64,000 nt of DNA, taken from positions 1,674,001 to 1,738,000 of the forward strand of contig JAQJZZ010000010.1 in assembly GCA_030077755.1 (NCBI GenBank), written 5' to 3'. Under the pieces are notes generated by a model that was not told where the DNA came from, searched no databases, and saw only the letters and a program-made list of their open reading frames with translations. Positions 1 through 14,280 of the stretch are shown here, piece after piece (position 1 is the first letter of the stretch; every line of letters starts with the position of its first letter). The position numbers and the translations under genes were made by a program. The DNA comes from Filosporella fistucella. Taxonomy: Eukaryota > Ascomycota > Leotiomycetes > Helotiales.

Positions 1-536
1 CTCGTGCTCTAAACGACTCACAGCTAATACCCTCACCAGCCTTCCCAGTCACAGTCCCTCAAGATCTTTCCGTAAAAAACCTCACAACTCTCCTCTCCAT
101 CCGCACATCACTCCCCGAATCAGATCTCCGTCTGGTATACGCAGGAAAGCATCTATCGCCGTCAAGCACCCTCGCAGATTACAAGATTAGCAGAGAAGCC
201 ACTCTTCACCTCGCAAGCCCTCTTCGAGGCGGTATGCCACCCAAGAAGATCCGTTGTTCCTACAAGGACTGCAGAGATGGAGCACAGAGAATTATCGGTG
301 ACTGTGGTTTCTGCCAGGGGCACTTCTGTGGGAAGCACCGCCTGTTAGAAGACCACAAGTGCGATGGTTTAGAAGACGTAAGTTCTCCCGATAATGAACC
401 AGAATGGTGGCTCGTAGGTCTAGATGAAGAACTGCTGGCTAACATGTCTTCTGAATTGCAGTGCAAGAAGGAGTCTCACGACCGAAATGCCGCACAATTA
501 AACTCGGAGAGGACGCAAGTCATCAGGGGAATCTAG
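1..536 (+). CDS. Ubiquitin-like/AN1 zinc finger fusion protein, 5' partial
   Basis: The gene enters from outside the window; codons are read from base 3. Exons are <3-377 and 462-536, with an 84-bp GT-AG intron at 378-461. The visible N-terminal 77 residues look like a ubiquitin fold (QDLSVKNLTTLLS, LRLVYAGKHL, TLADYKISREATLHL) and end in LRGG. Directly after this comes MPPKKIRC and an AN1 zinc finger with its Cys/His ladder (CSYKDC, CGFCQGHFCGKHR, HKC). Splicing joins GLED to CKKESHDRNAAQLNSERT, and the protein ends VIRGI. Ubiquitin-like plus AN1 proteins are known in eukaryotes and are usually linked to the ubiquitin-proteasome or stress response; the exact role here is inferred. The ATG at 234 inside the fusion is unlikely to be the real start, because the upstream frame is open and clearly coding. 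Confidence 0.85.
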   Translation, partial: RALNDSQLIPSPAFPVTVPQDLSVKNLTTLLSIRTSLPESDLRLVYAGKHLSPSSTLADYKISREATLHLASPLRGGMPPKKIRCSYKDCRDGAQRIIGDCGFCQGHFCGKHRLLEDHKCDGLEDVSSPDNEPEWWLVGLDEELLANMSSELQCKKESHDRNAAQLNSERTQVIRGI

Positions 537-1454
537 ATATGAGATATGTATATCGGAATGGGGCGTTCTTTCAGGGCATTGCACATTGTATTTACATCGT
601 CTTTTATCTGGCCTCTGGATGTGATTTAGCGGGCGTACTTTGCTGCGAATTGCACCGAGGCCCACTTGCTCGTAGAATAATTCGAGACCACTTTATGAAG
701 TTATGTCGTTTTTTTTCTGTGATTGAGCCTTGTGCTTTGACATCTGGCACTATTGCCAATATCAATAGCCAATTTGGGGTCGAAACTTAATCTCCAGCAT
801 GAGGAACTCCTGTGTCACATTCCTTGAATGTCACTGCCAAGTATCTGATTGTTGGGAACAAATTAAACATGGGGTGAAGTCAACTGCAACCGCAACCGAC
901 AGTATGCACAACAACATTTTCAAGAAAGGAGCGAGTCAAAAATCAGAATAGTGCTTAGTAGTTAAACAAAAAATACAAAGAAGATAGCAAGAAGAATCAC
1001 TTACAACCTTGAACGTAATCTTACAGTCAATTACTCCCGTAAGACCTCTGAACGCGTGAGGTATAAATCTGTTTATCAAAATGATAGAACTTGTTGTGAT
1101 CATATGAATTTAATAGTTTTTTTCCCCCCTTGCCAACTTTATCACCAACCCTAAGTGTTCAATATCTATCAATTTAGTCTGATTTGGAAAGGCTTCAACT
1201 TTCACTTCGACCCGAATAGAATGCTAAACGCTGAACAAAGTATGTACTGAGGTTTTGCAGCCTAGCGACGACAATTCAAGGGTCTTTGACAGCTTGTACA
1301 AGTACAGCATGTTTACAACGGAACATTACCCCGAAATCCGAAGATATAACATGATATAACATGATATATAACCCATATACAATTTCATCATCAAGTGCCA
1401 TTTCGAAATTTTGAATTCATTTACTACCTATCAAGCCCGTTCATTTTCATACAA
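537..1454. other. Intergenic, no gene seen
   Basis: This stretch should hold the 3' ends of the two flanking convergent genes. Short open frames have no recognisable protein content. A single perfect ACGCGT hexamer lies at 1052-1057, far from any start codon, so its relevance is doubtful. Confidence 0.6.
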
Positions 1455-2984
<1,530 letters not shown>

Positions 2985-4226
2985 CTTGCTCGATTGATAA
3001 ACTTCTCAAATAGTCGTAAGAGAAGACACCTTGATGTCTACCTAAAGTTGGATGGTTGATTATCTGATGGTTTCCTGTTGGTGTTTTGACCTATGTCTTA
3101 AAAGGAGGGGTTGAACTTTAAGACGAGCTTCCCTCCCCTCTTCTTCTTCGCTGCACAAAAAGTGCCTTCGGAGATCTCTCGCACACCGGCATTTTTGGCT
3201 ATGTTCGGGAGGGGCACTGCGGCTGCTGGAAGGTTTGGCCAAAACGGGCGTCATCATTGATAGGAAACTTTCAACGGTCGCAGCACGGCAATTGGAGGGC
3301 GAGTCCTTGGTGTGGGGAAGAAAAGGAAAAGGACTTTGGCTTTCGCTGCCGAAGAGTCATGATTGTCTTAGGAGTGAGGGGAAATAGGCGCATATCGTTT
3401 TCGCGGTTGCTTCGGGATTCTATAACCTGTTTTGGGAGAGGCTTATTTCTACAATTGACATTCACATATCTATCTTCCTCTATCCATCATGACAACATCT
3501 TACACTTGGCTATTGCATGCTGTAAACGTTATTTCGAAGTACAGTACTGTCAGGTGATGATGTGGGGCTTTGTTGGTAATACAAAAACGTCTTTGCCGAA
3601 TATCCTCCGTTTTTCCTCCCCCAGCTAACCACGGAATATATCCACACATTTGGTGTCCCTTAGGAGCTGTCAAGCAGCTTAGATATCAGTCTTACACCTG
3701 TTTGCATCGGACAGCTTTGTAGCACACGTTAATACGGAACTTATTTCTCGACTTGTTTTTCGATTGTGAGCTTGGCTTCCCTCAGAGGTGTTCCCCTGGC
3801 AGGTTCTATTCTCGTTGCTTGAGATAGAAAATATAGAGGTTTGATCCTGTTTGTAGAAATTCTTACCTAGGCGGATCGGTAGCGTTTCTGGTTGCAAGGT
3901 TTATAGGTACAGGGTGGAAGGTGAGAAGCAGGTATTATTATGGAGTCAAGTGCAATGCAAAAATTCAGCTCTCGCTCTTCACAAATGGCCTGACGACAGG
4001 GTATCAACACGATTATAGAAAGAAGTCGGTACGGAATCGCCATATTTGGCGTAAAGTCAACGATATAATTAAATAAATGACGTGTTCTTCATTCTAAGAC
4101 CAACGCAAGATGAAAAAGCTTTAGCTATCTTCCGTATGCAATAACTCCTCGCTGGGGGAATAATGCTCCAATCCCTAAATAGCGCCAATCTGATGCCTGT
4201 TCTCTATACCTCAAATCGTAATCTCG
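2985..4226. other. Intergenic: alcohol dehydrogenase promoter and ATG2 3' flank
   Basis: The proximal part should be the promoter of the minus-strand alcohol dehydrogenase, and the distal part the 3' UTR of ATG2. Open frames of 60-120 codons on both strands show no conserved motif or plausible splice structure, so I see no gene here. Confidence 0.55.
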
Positions 4227-7200
4227 TCAATGTTTCTTGTATTTCTATATTATTATCAGCAGGGGAGATAAGATTGTGGTGAGTTGTACTTACAGCTTCA
4301 GCTCTTTGTATATTTACCGGGTCCAACGAATTCGTAGCCCCCATCAATATTTGCCCTCCGGCTTTTGCAAGCCCAATAGCAGGCCGCAAAATCACAGTCG
4401 GTGCATGTTTTCGTACCGCCCGCAAAACCCCTGCCGCGTTACCGCTCTCCATGACTTCTCCTGGAACAGCAATTATTGCGTCTCTTGCAAGCACAAGGTC
4501 TCGTTGAAGACCTGCATAACCACCACGCAGACCTTGCAGCACGCCTACAGGTTGGTTGGCGTATAGACTGATCTGTTTATTCTCATCTTCGGAGTCCTCC
4601 CCTTCCATAATCTGAGAGGATTCATTCGCGGGCCCGAGAATGCCTTCTGCACCTTGTAAAACAGTTTGAACACCAACGGCAACTTTTGCACCTAACTTGA
4701 CTAACTCGGTACCAGTAGTCTTTGCGAATGCGGTCGCGCCTTTAGAGAGACCACGGACAATACGGCCATCCTTCCTGTATTCACGCATGGGAACTACGAA
4801 AAGATCCTTAACACCTCCTCCAACATTGACAACAGACCTCACAGGTGCTAGGCCCGCCAAGATACCAGGGAGCTGGTTCCGCTTGATGTCAGGCATCCAG
4901 ATATCGTTCAAGCATTTGCCAAGCTTCTCAAACCCCGAAATACCATAAATGATCGTATGTCGCAGGACCATATCAGCCTCGTCCAGAATTAGAAAGTTCA
5001 TAAATTCAGTGGTGTGTCCTGAACGAAGACCAGCGTAATCCACACGCTTTGGCTTAAAGTCTAACTTGACTTGTACAGAGTTAACCTCCACCCGCTGAAG
5101 GAATGGAGCATCTCCAGGGGACGAAGGGGTGGGAGCGGAGTCATCCTTGAATTCAAAGAACCTGGTGATAAAGTCCAGCGCGTCTTGATCAACGTGGAGA
5201 CGTAGAGGAAGTATTGTGGCTTTGAGAACAATCTCAGAAGCAGCTAGCTCAGGAATTGGTTTCACATTGAGAATCTCAATATGTATCATGCTTGTCCCCG
5301 TCTCCCTCTCCCCTGCCTCTTGCATGTAAGTCGCAAATTTCCGCCAGGTTGATGTCGGAACGTGATCAAACACATCAACATCGTGCACTCGGATGTCAAT
5401 CGAGCTCTGAGTCTCTCCACTGCCGGGTGGAAACGCCACCAGGTCAACGCTGACTCCTTTCAGCTCAAAAGTGATCTTATGGTGCTTGCTCCTATTAAGA
5501 CGAAGCCTTTTGCCCCTCGATTTGCGAATACCTTGTCTACTTGGGGACGATGAGACTGTCGTTGTAGCAATCGATTCGGTCTCTGTTGCGTTGTCATTCA
5601 GCTCCTGGTTGATAGCTGCAGACAGCTCTCGCGGATCCCGGTTGGCTGGAATTCCTATATATATTGAGTTGAAGAGGAAATCCCCGATGACTGTTTCCTC
5701 ATCGTCGATATCCTGGTCAAAGGTCGGCCGACGCTCGTTTCGTGCACGCTTTTCAATCGCTTTCGACTCGACATCCTGCACCGCCTTTGTGATGGTATCT
5801 CTGGTGTGCTGCCAATCATATCCGTCAAATAGATTCCAGATTATATGTACGTCTCGCACACAGAGTTTGAGTGGACTTTTGCGGATTTTGTGGTTATTTG
5901 ATCTGTCGTAGGTATTTTTGGCAGAGTTCCATCGATGAGCGGTCCCTTCTAGTATTGAGCCAGTACCAAAATGGTCTTCCTGAAAATCCAGATCCTCATG
6001 TTCCAGAGATTCTTGCGGCTCTGTAAAACTGTCCAGAAGTACACCATCATGTGTGTCACGGCTGGTCAGACGTGCTGAAGCCACAGAACTACTACTGCCC
6101 TCCAAAACAGCTTCCTCATATTGAACGTCTCCTTCTTTCAAGTAGTAATGAGAGTCAAAATCCAGTTCTTCAGGTTCGGCCCCGAGAAAGTCGCCTTCTA
6201 ATCCTTCACTGATTCCGAAGTCATCATCAAAATTATACTCTCCTTCGGCGGTACCAAATGCATCTCCAGACAAAGATGCGAGCAAGTCTTGGACGGGAAC
6301 GACTTTTGTACGGTATTTGATTTCCTTGCTTGGGGGTGTAGGAGGAGAAAGACCGCTGAGGACTGCCACCAATGTTTGAGTTGAATCCGCACACGACTCC
6401 AATACAAAGAGATCATCACGCAGCTCAACATCAACTGCCTTTTCTCCATCTGAGTTGGTAGTCATCTGGAGCAATGCCCTTGCTGATGATATGTAGCTGA
6501 CGGATACATAGCCAGTAGCACAGAGATCTGCCACCTGAGTGCTTCCACCATCAAAGGAGGAACGTCTGGCGTGTGCATTAGCTTCCGGATTGGTGAGATG
6601 CGCAACGTTATCAACCACAAGTAAGGAGGCCTTGCTTAGATCCATGGAGGCGTTCGCATTGCCATCTTTCGGTAACACCGCAATTAAATGGGCTTCGGTA
6701 AGCACGACGAGAAGTTTGGATGGTAAACCGAGAGGATTCAGGCCTAGGATGCAATCTCGAAGCACGACGTCAATCGTCATAGGCTTTGCATTGCAAGTGG
6801 CCAGATCTTTTGGGTCAGAAGTTGTCTTCTGCACCATTCCTGTCAAAGTGGCGACTGAGGCAGTGACGCTGGCGGAAAGATCATGAGAGTTGGCGGATTC
6901 GGCTAGCCCAAGCAAGACCATTAAAGTAGGTACTCGATACTCCACTTGCAGATTCCACAACTTGATCTTGATAATTGGCTCCATCTCATCCCCAATCATT
7001 CTTGCCATGATAGCGGGAGCTCTGGCTCGCGGCTCTCGTAGTTCTATTTCAGTTGCAGGACCGAGCAATACTTCTGACGAGTTGCGATGTGCCGTGACGG
7101 TGCTAACACTCAGAGCTACCAGTGACGGTAATGTAATCTGCGCTACTTCAATGTCCGTTGAGGCGAGGCGTATAATGCCTATATCTTCGCTGAAATCGAC

Positions 7201-10200
7201 ATGAGTATCTAACTTTTTGATGGTAACCAAGGATAGGAGGCCAGGGCGATCATCATCTGGAAGATATTTAGCTACCGTAGAGAGTCTTGAAACTTCTTCT
7301 CCAAGCTCAGGAAGATAATTCAGTTCTTTCAACCGACCAATTCGGGCCTTGAAGTCGTCGATTGTGAGCCTGACAACAGCCCCTTGCTTTCGTTGTCGCA
7401 GAAGAGTATCAAGCAGAATATCATCATCCTGGTCATATTTTGCTTTTGAAGGGGTGATTAGTGATAGGAGTCGATCTAAATCTGTGTCCTTTGGTGAAGT
7501 GAGATATTCGATACGCGTTGAAGTAATGTCCACATTAATTGCTGGTTCCTCGTCAGATCGTTTCAGGTGTGGCCCTGATATTCTGATTTTCTGTATAAAA
7601 ATCCCAATACCCTCATCACGGCTGACAACTTTCACAGCCGATGTCTCGACACCAATACTACAGTCTGTGCCGATCAGATCGAGAACAAAGCCTCCGACGC
7701 GGACATCAGCTTTGTTTTGGGCCACAGATGATTTATCGTCAGGTCTGATAGGGGTTTCAAATCGAACGCCTCGAGGTTTTGGTTTACTTGGACTGCTTGC
7801 CGTGACAGTGGTATTTGAGGCTATTGAGCTGCCAAGGTTTAAAACACTACTCAAGCCTCCGAACCAGCTAAAAGTCTCGTCAAGCTTTTGAAGATCGACT
7901 GAAATATGGACCGGAAGTGTAGTGATCTCGCATCGAGTACTGGTTGCCCCTTGAATGACATTGATACAAATATCTATGCCATCAGATGGATCGAGATCAC
8001 GCACTGAAGACCTCATTTTTAGAGCAGCGTCAAAAGAGATGATGTTTTGTCGAGCATAGCCAAATGCAAACTTTTTGAGACTGATACTAGTCTTAGTGAT
8101 GGTGTTTGCCGTTTTCGAGTCAACGTGAAGTCCCCTCAGAGTGGTTCGCAAAAGCACATCTGCAGAAGGACGCTTGGCACCATCGACATTATCAGTAGAT
8201 AAGCCGTATGGTCCCAATATACCTTCCAGTCTCTCGAGAAAATGAATAGAAATCTCCTCAAAGTCAAGCGTGATTGATCTATCGTCATGTGTGTTTCGTG
8301 GAGGCGTCTTTGAAGCAGGGGTAGTGACTTTAATGGTTTCCATAAGTTGATGAACGATTTTGTAGATAAGTCTCCCAACCGAGACATCGAATTGTGTGAC
8401 ACAGCGACCGAAATTAATCTCGATATTTGCTCTGTCGTCCTTGCCAGACTCGATTTTAGGTTCGGGCGCAGGGAAAACAGGTACCAACATGGGTGATTTT
8501 ACGCTCGACCTTTGCGGTGGAAGGTGTGTGGAAAAGGAGCCAGGGACATTGATCGTGGTTGATTTCGAGGTGTCGCTTTGCCCGTCGAACGTGTTTCCGG
8601 GGATGGGGTTACTATCCGAACTGCCCTCCTCCTGGGTTACTGGCGGTAAATATACATTAATTCGGTCGAGAGAGAATACCTGTTTGGTAAGTCTTGAATA
8701 CTCATCGGATGATGTTGCACTTCGCTCAGATCCACCACTTGAGCCCTGAGGAACATATGAGGGATTGAGGGTGGCTTCATCTGTTACGGGGCTGACAGAT
8801 GATTTCCCTGGTGTCTTTATCGGCTCCTCTGGTGAGCTGGGTATATGAGTATGACTGGATGAAATTGGTGGGAGAGTTTCGTCGGGGGCGACGTGCCGAG
8901 CATGTTCCAAATTGTCGAGATATTTCTCACGGCTTTGAGGAATAGCAGCACTAGCCGAGAAGGATTTATCGCTTCCGCTACTCGAATGTCCCCATCCACC
9001 AGGTATCTTGGATGTAGAGCTTGTATGAGAGATCGCGCTCATGTACATGCTTTCAGCATCTTCATGGCTAAATAATTGAGATTGGGCAAGATCATCTTGT
9101 GGAGAGGATTGATCATCATCATGGTCACCTTGAGAGATTTCCAACTCATCAGAATGGGCCAATTCATCCTGTTGTGGCGGTCTGACATATTCCGAACGAA
9201 GAAGCCCAGCTGGCAGAGTGGGTTGTGACTGTGAAACTCGTTGTTCGGAAAATCGCGGATGGGGTCTTGTAGGCAGGATTGTTGATTGAAGCATGGATGG
9301 GGTGTGAGGAGAGCTATGGTCTTCTGCCTGATAGGGCAAAAGGCGCGGCGAACTTGACAAATGTAGCGATGCTCTTGGAGTAGAGAGTGGGGATTTTGGC
9401 ACAGTATCCGTCTGCGTGCGAGCTTTGTGGGAAAGGACAACAGATTCCCTATTCTCCTCGTCGGAATCATCAAGATACTGGCTTTCTGTAACTTGGTCCA
9501 AATACGCAGAGTTTTGGAAGAAACTATCCCCAACTCTACTGCGACTCAAACGCCCACTCTGCGACATATCTGACATCTCGTCCTCCTCTGGAGCATCCTC
9601 AAACCTTCCACTGTCGCTGGCAATCACTGATGCTTGGAGAGGAACCCGATCAAGAATCGGATGGGGCAAAGACGCAATCGATCCTGTTGCAGATTCGTTG
9701 GGGGACCCATCGAAATCTGCAAGTATCTGTTCATGCACTGGCAATATGTCACTCCCTCTGGTACTCTGGCGCATTTGCAAGGAATTCTGAGCTTCTTCAA
9801 ATATATCAGAATGTGCGGCTGACGGCGATGACATGGCAGAAGAGCGAGCTAAGCTGGAAAATAGATTTGCTTCAGAAATCAGGGCTCCTCGAATCTGTGA
9901 GAGGCAAATGAGACGTTTCCCATCCTTGTAGGCAAAACTCGGTGCTCCGTCATCAATGATCGACGATGTGTTCAAGTTCTGCGTAACTCCTTCAATATCT
10001 ATATTTTCAATCTTCAACTGGACTGTAACTGGATCTGTTGCGGTCGTAGGTGGTGATTTTGAGATCTCATTTGGGACATCCATGTTCAGATTAAGAGTAA
10101 TGCCTCGAATCCGGACTTGCAGTCGATCCACAATTCCCTGCAGGAATCTGGCCATAAATGCCGGCAGCGATAGGGCAGTTCCTGTTCCTAAAGAGTATTC

Positions 10201-10849
10201 TCCATCGTCGCTTGAAGCTGATGATGCTCCAAGGTCTTGAGTCTCTGACAATATCGCCGCTTGCAACTCGGCCTTCTCCTCATCGGGCTCGGTCTGGAGA
10301 AACGATGCAGCAAGGTCAGATGCTGTAGGTATGACCGGTTCTAAGTCATCGCCTTCATCCTGATCTTGCATCCTTATGGATGTATACGCCTGCTTTTGCT
10401 CTCGTGCAGCTTGTGAATGGTTCTTCGATGGGCGTTTCCTTTTCCGATCATGGTTCGTATGCACAAGAGATTTTACACGTATATGACTCTCCACTCCATC
10501 TATCTCGACCACGATAGGACTGCTATATATGTCCACCGGTATAGTGAGGCGTAAGAGTAGGACTCGCGCTTTGTCTAGTTCAAACGAAGGTGGAAGCTGT
10601 AGGAGAGCTTCGACTTTCTAGAGGCATGTATGTAAGCTTTCACTGAATAAGCAAGGGATCATTATTAAGTACCTTTAGTCGTAGGCCCACATCTCGAAAT
10701 TCAAAGGTGCTATTCTTTCCAAAAGCTATATCCAGATTCTCCAAATCCAAGGCATCGGTATCCAGGATCTCAAGCCGCGAAAGCGCATATTGAAGAAGGC
10801 GCTTCGGCATGGAGGAAGCTTGGAAATAGGCCTGAAAGTAGGATGCCAT
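4227..10849 (-). CDS. ATG2: Autophagy-related protein 2, lipid-transfer protein
   Basis: ATG2 bridges the ER and the growing phagophore and moves phospholipids, working with Atg9 and Atg18. Exons are 10849-10673, 10617-4294 and 4244-4227, giving 2172 residues, normal for fungal ATG2. The N-terminus ([20 protein letters not shown], then [20 protein letters not shown]) is the chorein-type lipid-channel entry. A central CAD motif ([11 protein letters not shown]) lies near residue 1640. The C-terminal ATG_C domain lies near 1980-2060 ([13 protein letters not shown]). Long acidic, Ser-rich disordered stretches occupy roughly residues 250-700. The frame stays open past residue 2167, but a 49-bp intron (4293-4245; GTAAGT donor, CTGAT branch site, ATAG acceptor) replaces that tail with KYKKH and a stop. 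A GTG at 10536 is inside exon 2 and is not a start. Confidence 0.93.
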
Positions 10850-12297
10850 CGCTGCTGCACCGTGTTGATGAATAGATTCGAGTTTCGTGCCTCCGTTGTA
10901 GAAAGTCTCGTGGTCGTATCCACCAGCCGAATGATTCCTGGTGACGACTGCTCAAGAGTTATCCCTCCTGATCACGATGGCCGCGTGCACGATATCGAGC
11001 AAAGCTCCCGATCGAAGTTTCATATCGTTAAGACAGTATGGGACAAGTTGTTGCTTTGTTGTTGGGTTACTTGAACAGGAGTGGTCGACAGGAATTACGA
11101 CTTGCAGCTCATGCCTGGCAGACCATTGCAGTTAAGCCTGGTGGGGGTATGGGCTTGGGTTGTTGTCACAACGCGCTTGCAGGGGAAACGTTGAAGCTAG
11201 CTGTTATCGATAAGGATCACGAGTTAGGAATAGAGGCGTGTGTTATTGATTTGTATATAAGTAAGGATGAGCATAAACCACCTTAGGTAAGGCTGAATTG
11301 CATTCAGTATGGTATTCATGGATCGAAGAATAATAATTCCATAAACCTCGAAGTGTCTCGCCAGACGTTCAAGTTACCAAGGACAAAATCGGGTTCCCCT
11401 TATGGAATTTATTAACAAAACCTGGGAAGGTTCGCCTCAACGTCTATGAGGTACAGGAGGTACCTACCTTAGGTAGATAAAGTACCTAGATACTTCTTGT
11501 TTCGCGTGTATCTACGTCCCCAAAGATGTTGATTTCGCCTGATTACACTTCCGAATGAGAATTTCTGTATAAACCCAGCCTAATTCTGGAGCCGACAGTG
11601 TCTATCTCAAGTTTCCCCGTGCACACTCAAAAATATATCATTTGCAAAGTCGGTGTGCAAAAGGCGAGCTAGGTCTGCGACGTTCCAAGGTCTACTCATG
11701 ACACAAGATATGATTCAAGTCAGGAGAACTGCGGACATTTATTCTCTCTCCTCCTCAGCAGTATGCTTAACTTGTCTGGATAGTATAGTCGTCACGTCGA
11801 AGAACACATGGTAATTTTGATCAGTAGCATGTTTGGCGCGGAAGGACAATCTGAGGCCAAAAGGGCAACCTAGATGGTCAATCAACATTACCTACTTTGG
11901 AGTCTTTGAGTTGGCTGTCAAAAAGGATAATCACTTCATTCGCAGCCACAGCCACAACCATAGGCATCTACTTCTACAGAAGTATTCGTTTTCTCTTGCC
12001 ATATGCCTCCCTTATAGGTGAGTTATGGAGTGATCAATTAAAGGCATGCGGGTTTAACTACTGTCCCGTCGGCAACGGATTATTATCGGTGGATGATTAT
12101 TTGTTGTTAGGTTGTAATTCCAGGATGTGGATTGGCTGGCATTGATCAACCTCGGCTTCTGCCTCCTCAAGCTACCTAGGTAGGTACCTTACCCCGGACT
12201 CCGCTATCTTTTGATTTGTATTTTGGGAATTCAGCATCTTCCTTCTCTTCAGATTGTTGATTATATCACTATACTCATTTAAAAGACATTTCACGCA
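10850..12297. promoter_or_regulatory. Divergent intergenic region between ATG2 and the b5-acyl-CoA dehydrogenase
   Basis: This 1.45-kb region separates two divergently transcribed genes, so it should contain both promoters. Short AGGTACCT/TACCTAGGTA repeats occur at about 11458-11476 and 12173-12188. No open frame here looks like a real protein. Confidence 0.5.
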
Positions 12298-14280
12298 ATG
12301 CCACACAAAACTCTCACCCGTGAGGAGGTCGCGAAGAACAACGCTGACGACTCGCTATGGTTTGTCATCGACCACAAGGTCTACGATGTAACTGACTTCG
12401 TGGATGCACATCCGGGAGGTGAAGCCGTAAGTTGCCATACTCACTTCTATAATTAGCCCAAGTTTTCGAATTGCATGTTCTCGACACATTTTGATCGAAC
12501 ATATATACCTTGGCTGGAGTGATTCCGCAATCAATGATACTGACTTCATACAGGTCCTGAAGCAAGTGGCGGGAACTGATGCAACCGAGGCTTTCTACAA
12601 TTTACACAGACAAGAAGTTTTACAAAAGTATTCAAATCTCTGTATTGGCACAATCGATGGAGAGAAGTCTGAAGTCATTGAGCATCGTCCTGGAGATTTG
12701 AGTCTCGTACCATATGCGGAACCAACATGGCTCACCCCTCAATTCAAGAGCCCATATTTCAAGGAAAGCCACCGAAGACTTCAAAAAGCTATGAGAGTGT
12801 GGACAGACGAAGTGCTATATCCCGTGGCACAAGAATGCGAAAAGACGGGCAAACATATTCCTCAAGAGTTAATAGACAAGATGTCAAAAAATGGAGTGCT
12901 ACATATGCGCCTAGGCCCGGGAAAACATCTTCATGGGGTTGAACTCATGGGAGGTGCTGTGAAGGGCGAGGATTTTGATTATTTCCATGAGTACGTCGAA
13001 TGTTGCACTGCAATTGTCAAACATAACAAGAGGCGATCGGCTTCCGAATTATTCGGATGCTTCTCGCCTTTTTGTCCCCACCTTGTAACTCCGTCCTAAT
13101 ATTTCTATAGCATGATCGTCACCCAAGAAATGGTTCGTGCGAATGCCAGAGGTTTTCAGGATGGAAACATGGCGGGCATGACTATATCCTTGACGGCTGT
13201 GTTACAGTTCGCCAATGATGAGAAATGGAAGAACAAAATTGCCCAGGAAGTATTCTCCGGAAAGAAAAAGATATGTTTAGCCATCACCGAAGCCTTCGCA
13301 GGTTCTGATGTCGCTGGAATCCGAACGACCGCAGAAAAAACTAAGGATGGGAAATTCTACATTGTCAACGGAACAAAAAAGTGGATCACCAATGGGGTTT
13401 TCTCAGATTATTTTGTCACTGGTGTCAAGACAGGTTCGTGGTTCCATCACGTTCCATAGAGGACCAACTAAAAAACATCTCACAGACAAGGGACTTTCGG
13501 TCATACTCATTGAAAGAGGTGAAGGCGTTGAGACTTCAGCTATCAAGACAAGTTATTCAGCCGCTGCTGGAACTACTTACATTACCTTTGACAACGTCAA
13601 AGTTCCCGTTGAAAATCTTCTGGGTGTCGAGAACAAAGGAATCCATGTCATTCTTTCCAACTTTAATCACGAAAGATGGATGATGGCTTGCGCAGTCATT
13701 CGTATGAGTAGACTTGTAACAGAAGAGTGCATGAAATGGTCCAACCAGCGACTAGTGTTCGGAAAGAAACTGATCGAGCAACCCGTCATCCGGCAGAAGT
13801 ATGTCCCCCCATATCTGTTCTGAGCAGAGTAGCTGACTTCGTTAGACTCGCTAAAATGATTGCCCATTGTGAGGCTAATCAAGCATGGCTTGAAAACATT
13901 ACATACCAGATGACTTTGATGCCTTACAAAGAACAATCAACTCACTTGGCAGGCCCTATTGGTCTTCTCAAAATGTTCGCAACACGTTCAGCTCATGAGT
14001 GCGCCGACGAGGCGGTTCAAATATTCGGCGGCAGAGCCCTTACCCAGACTGGTATGGGCAAAACTATTGAGGTTTGTGGAGCTATCTAAGGCATTATTCC
14101 AGATGCTAACATTACTGCAGATGTTCCACCGTACTTATAAATTTGACGCTATCTTGGGAGGTGCTGAAGGTAAGCCTAGTGTGCACAGTTGAAATTATGT
14201 AGCTGACAGATTGAATAGAGGTTCTTGGTGATTTGGGTGTCAGGCAAGCTGTCCGCAACATGCCTAAAAGCATGCTGTGA
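12298..14280 (+). CDS. Cytochrome b5-acyl-CoA dehydrogenase fusion
   Basis: An N-terminal cytochrome b5 domain is followed by an acyl-CoA dehydrogenase of the kind common in filamentous fungi. Exons: 12298-12426, 12554-12990, 13111-13433, 13486-13798, 13846-14071, 14121-14169, 14219-14280; 512 residues. Haem ligands are visible as HPGG (residues 39-42) and the later NLHRQEV. The dehydrogenase part shows LAITEAFAGSDVAGIRT, KKWITNG, NFNHERWMMA, FGKKL and the C-terminal FDAILGG. The fusion suggests haem-mediated electron handling of the FAD enzyme, but the substrate is not known. The protein ends SML, which only resembles a peroxisomal PTS1 signal and lacks the usual basic middle residue. The first intron is 127 bp. 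The ATG chosen starts the b5 domain directly. Confidence 0.88.
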
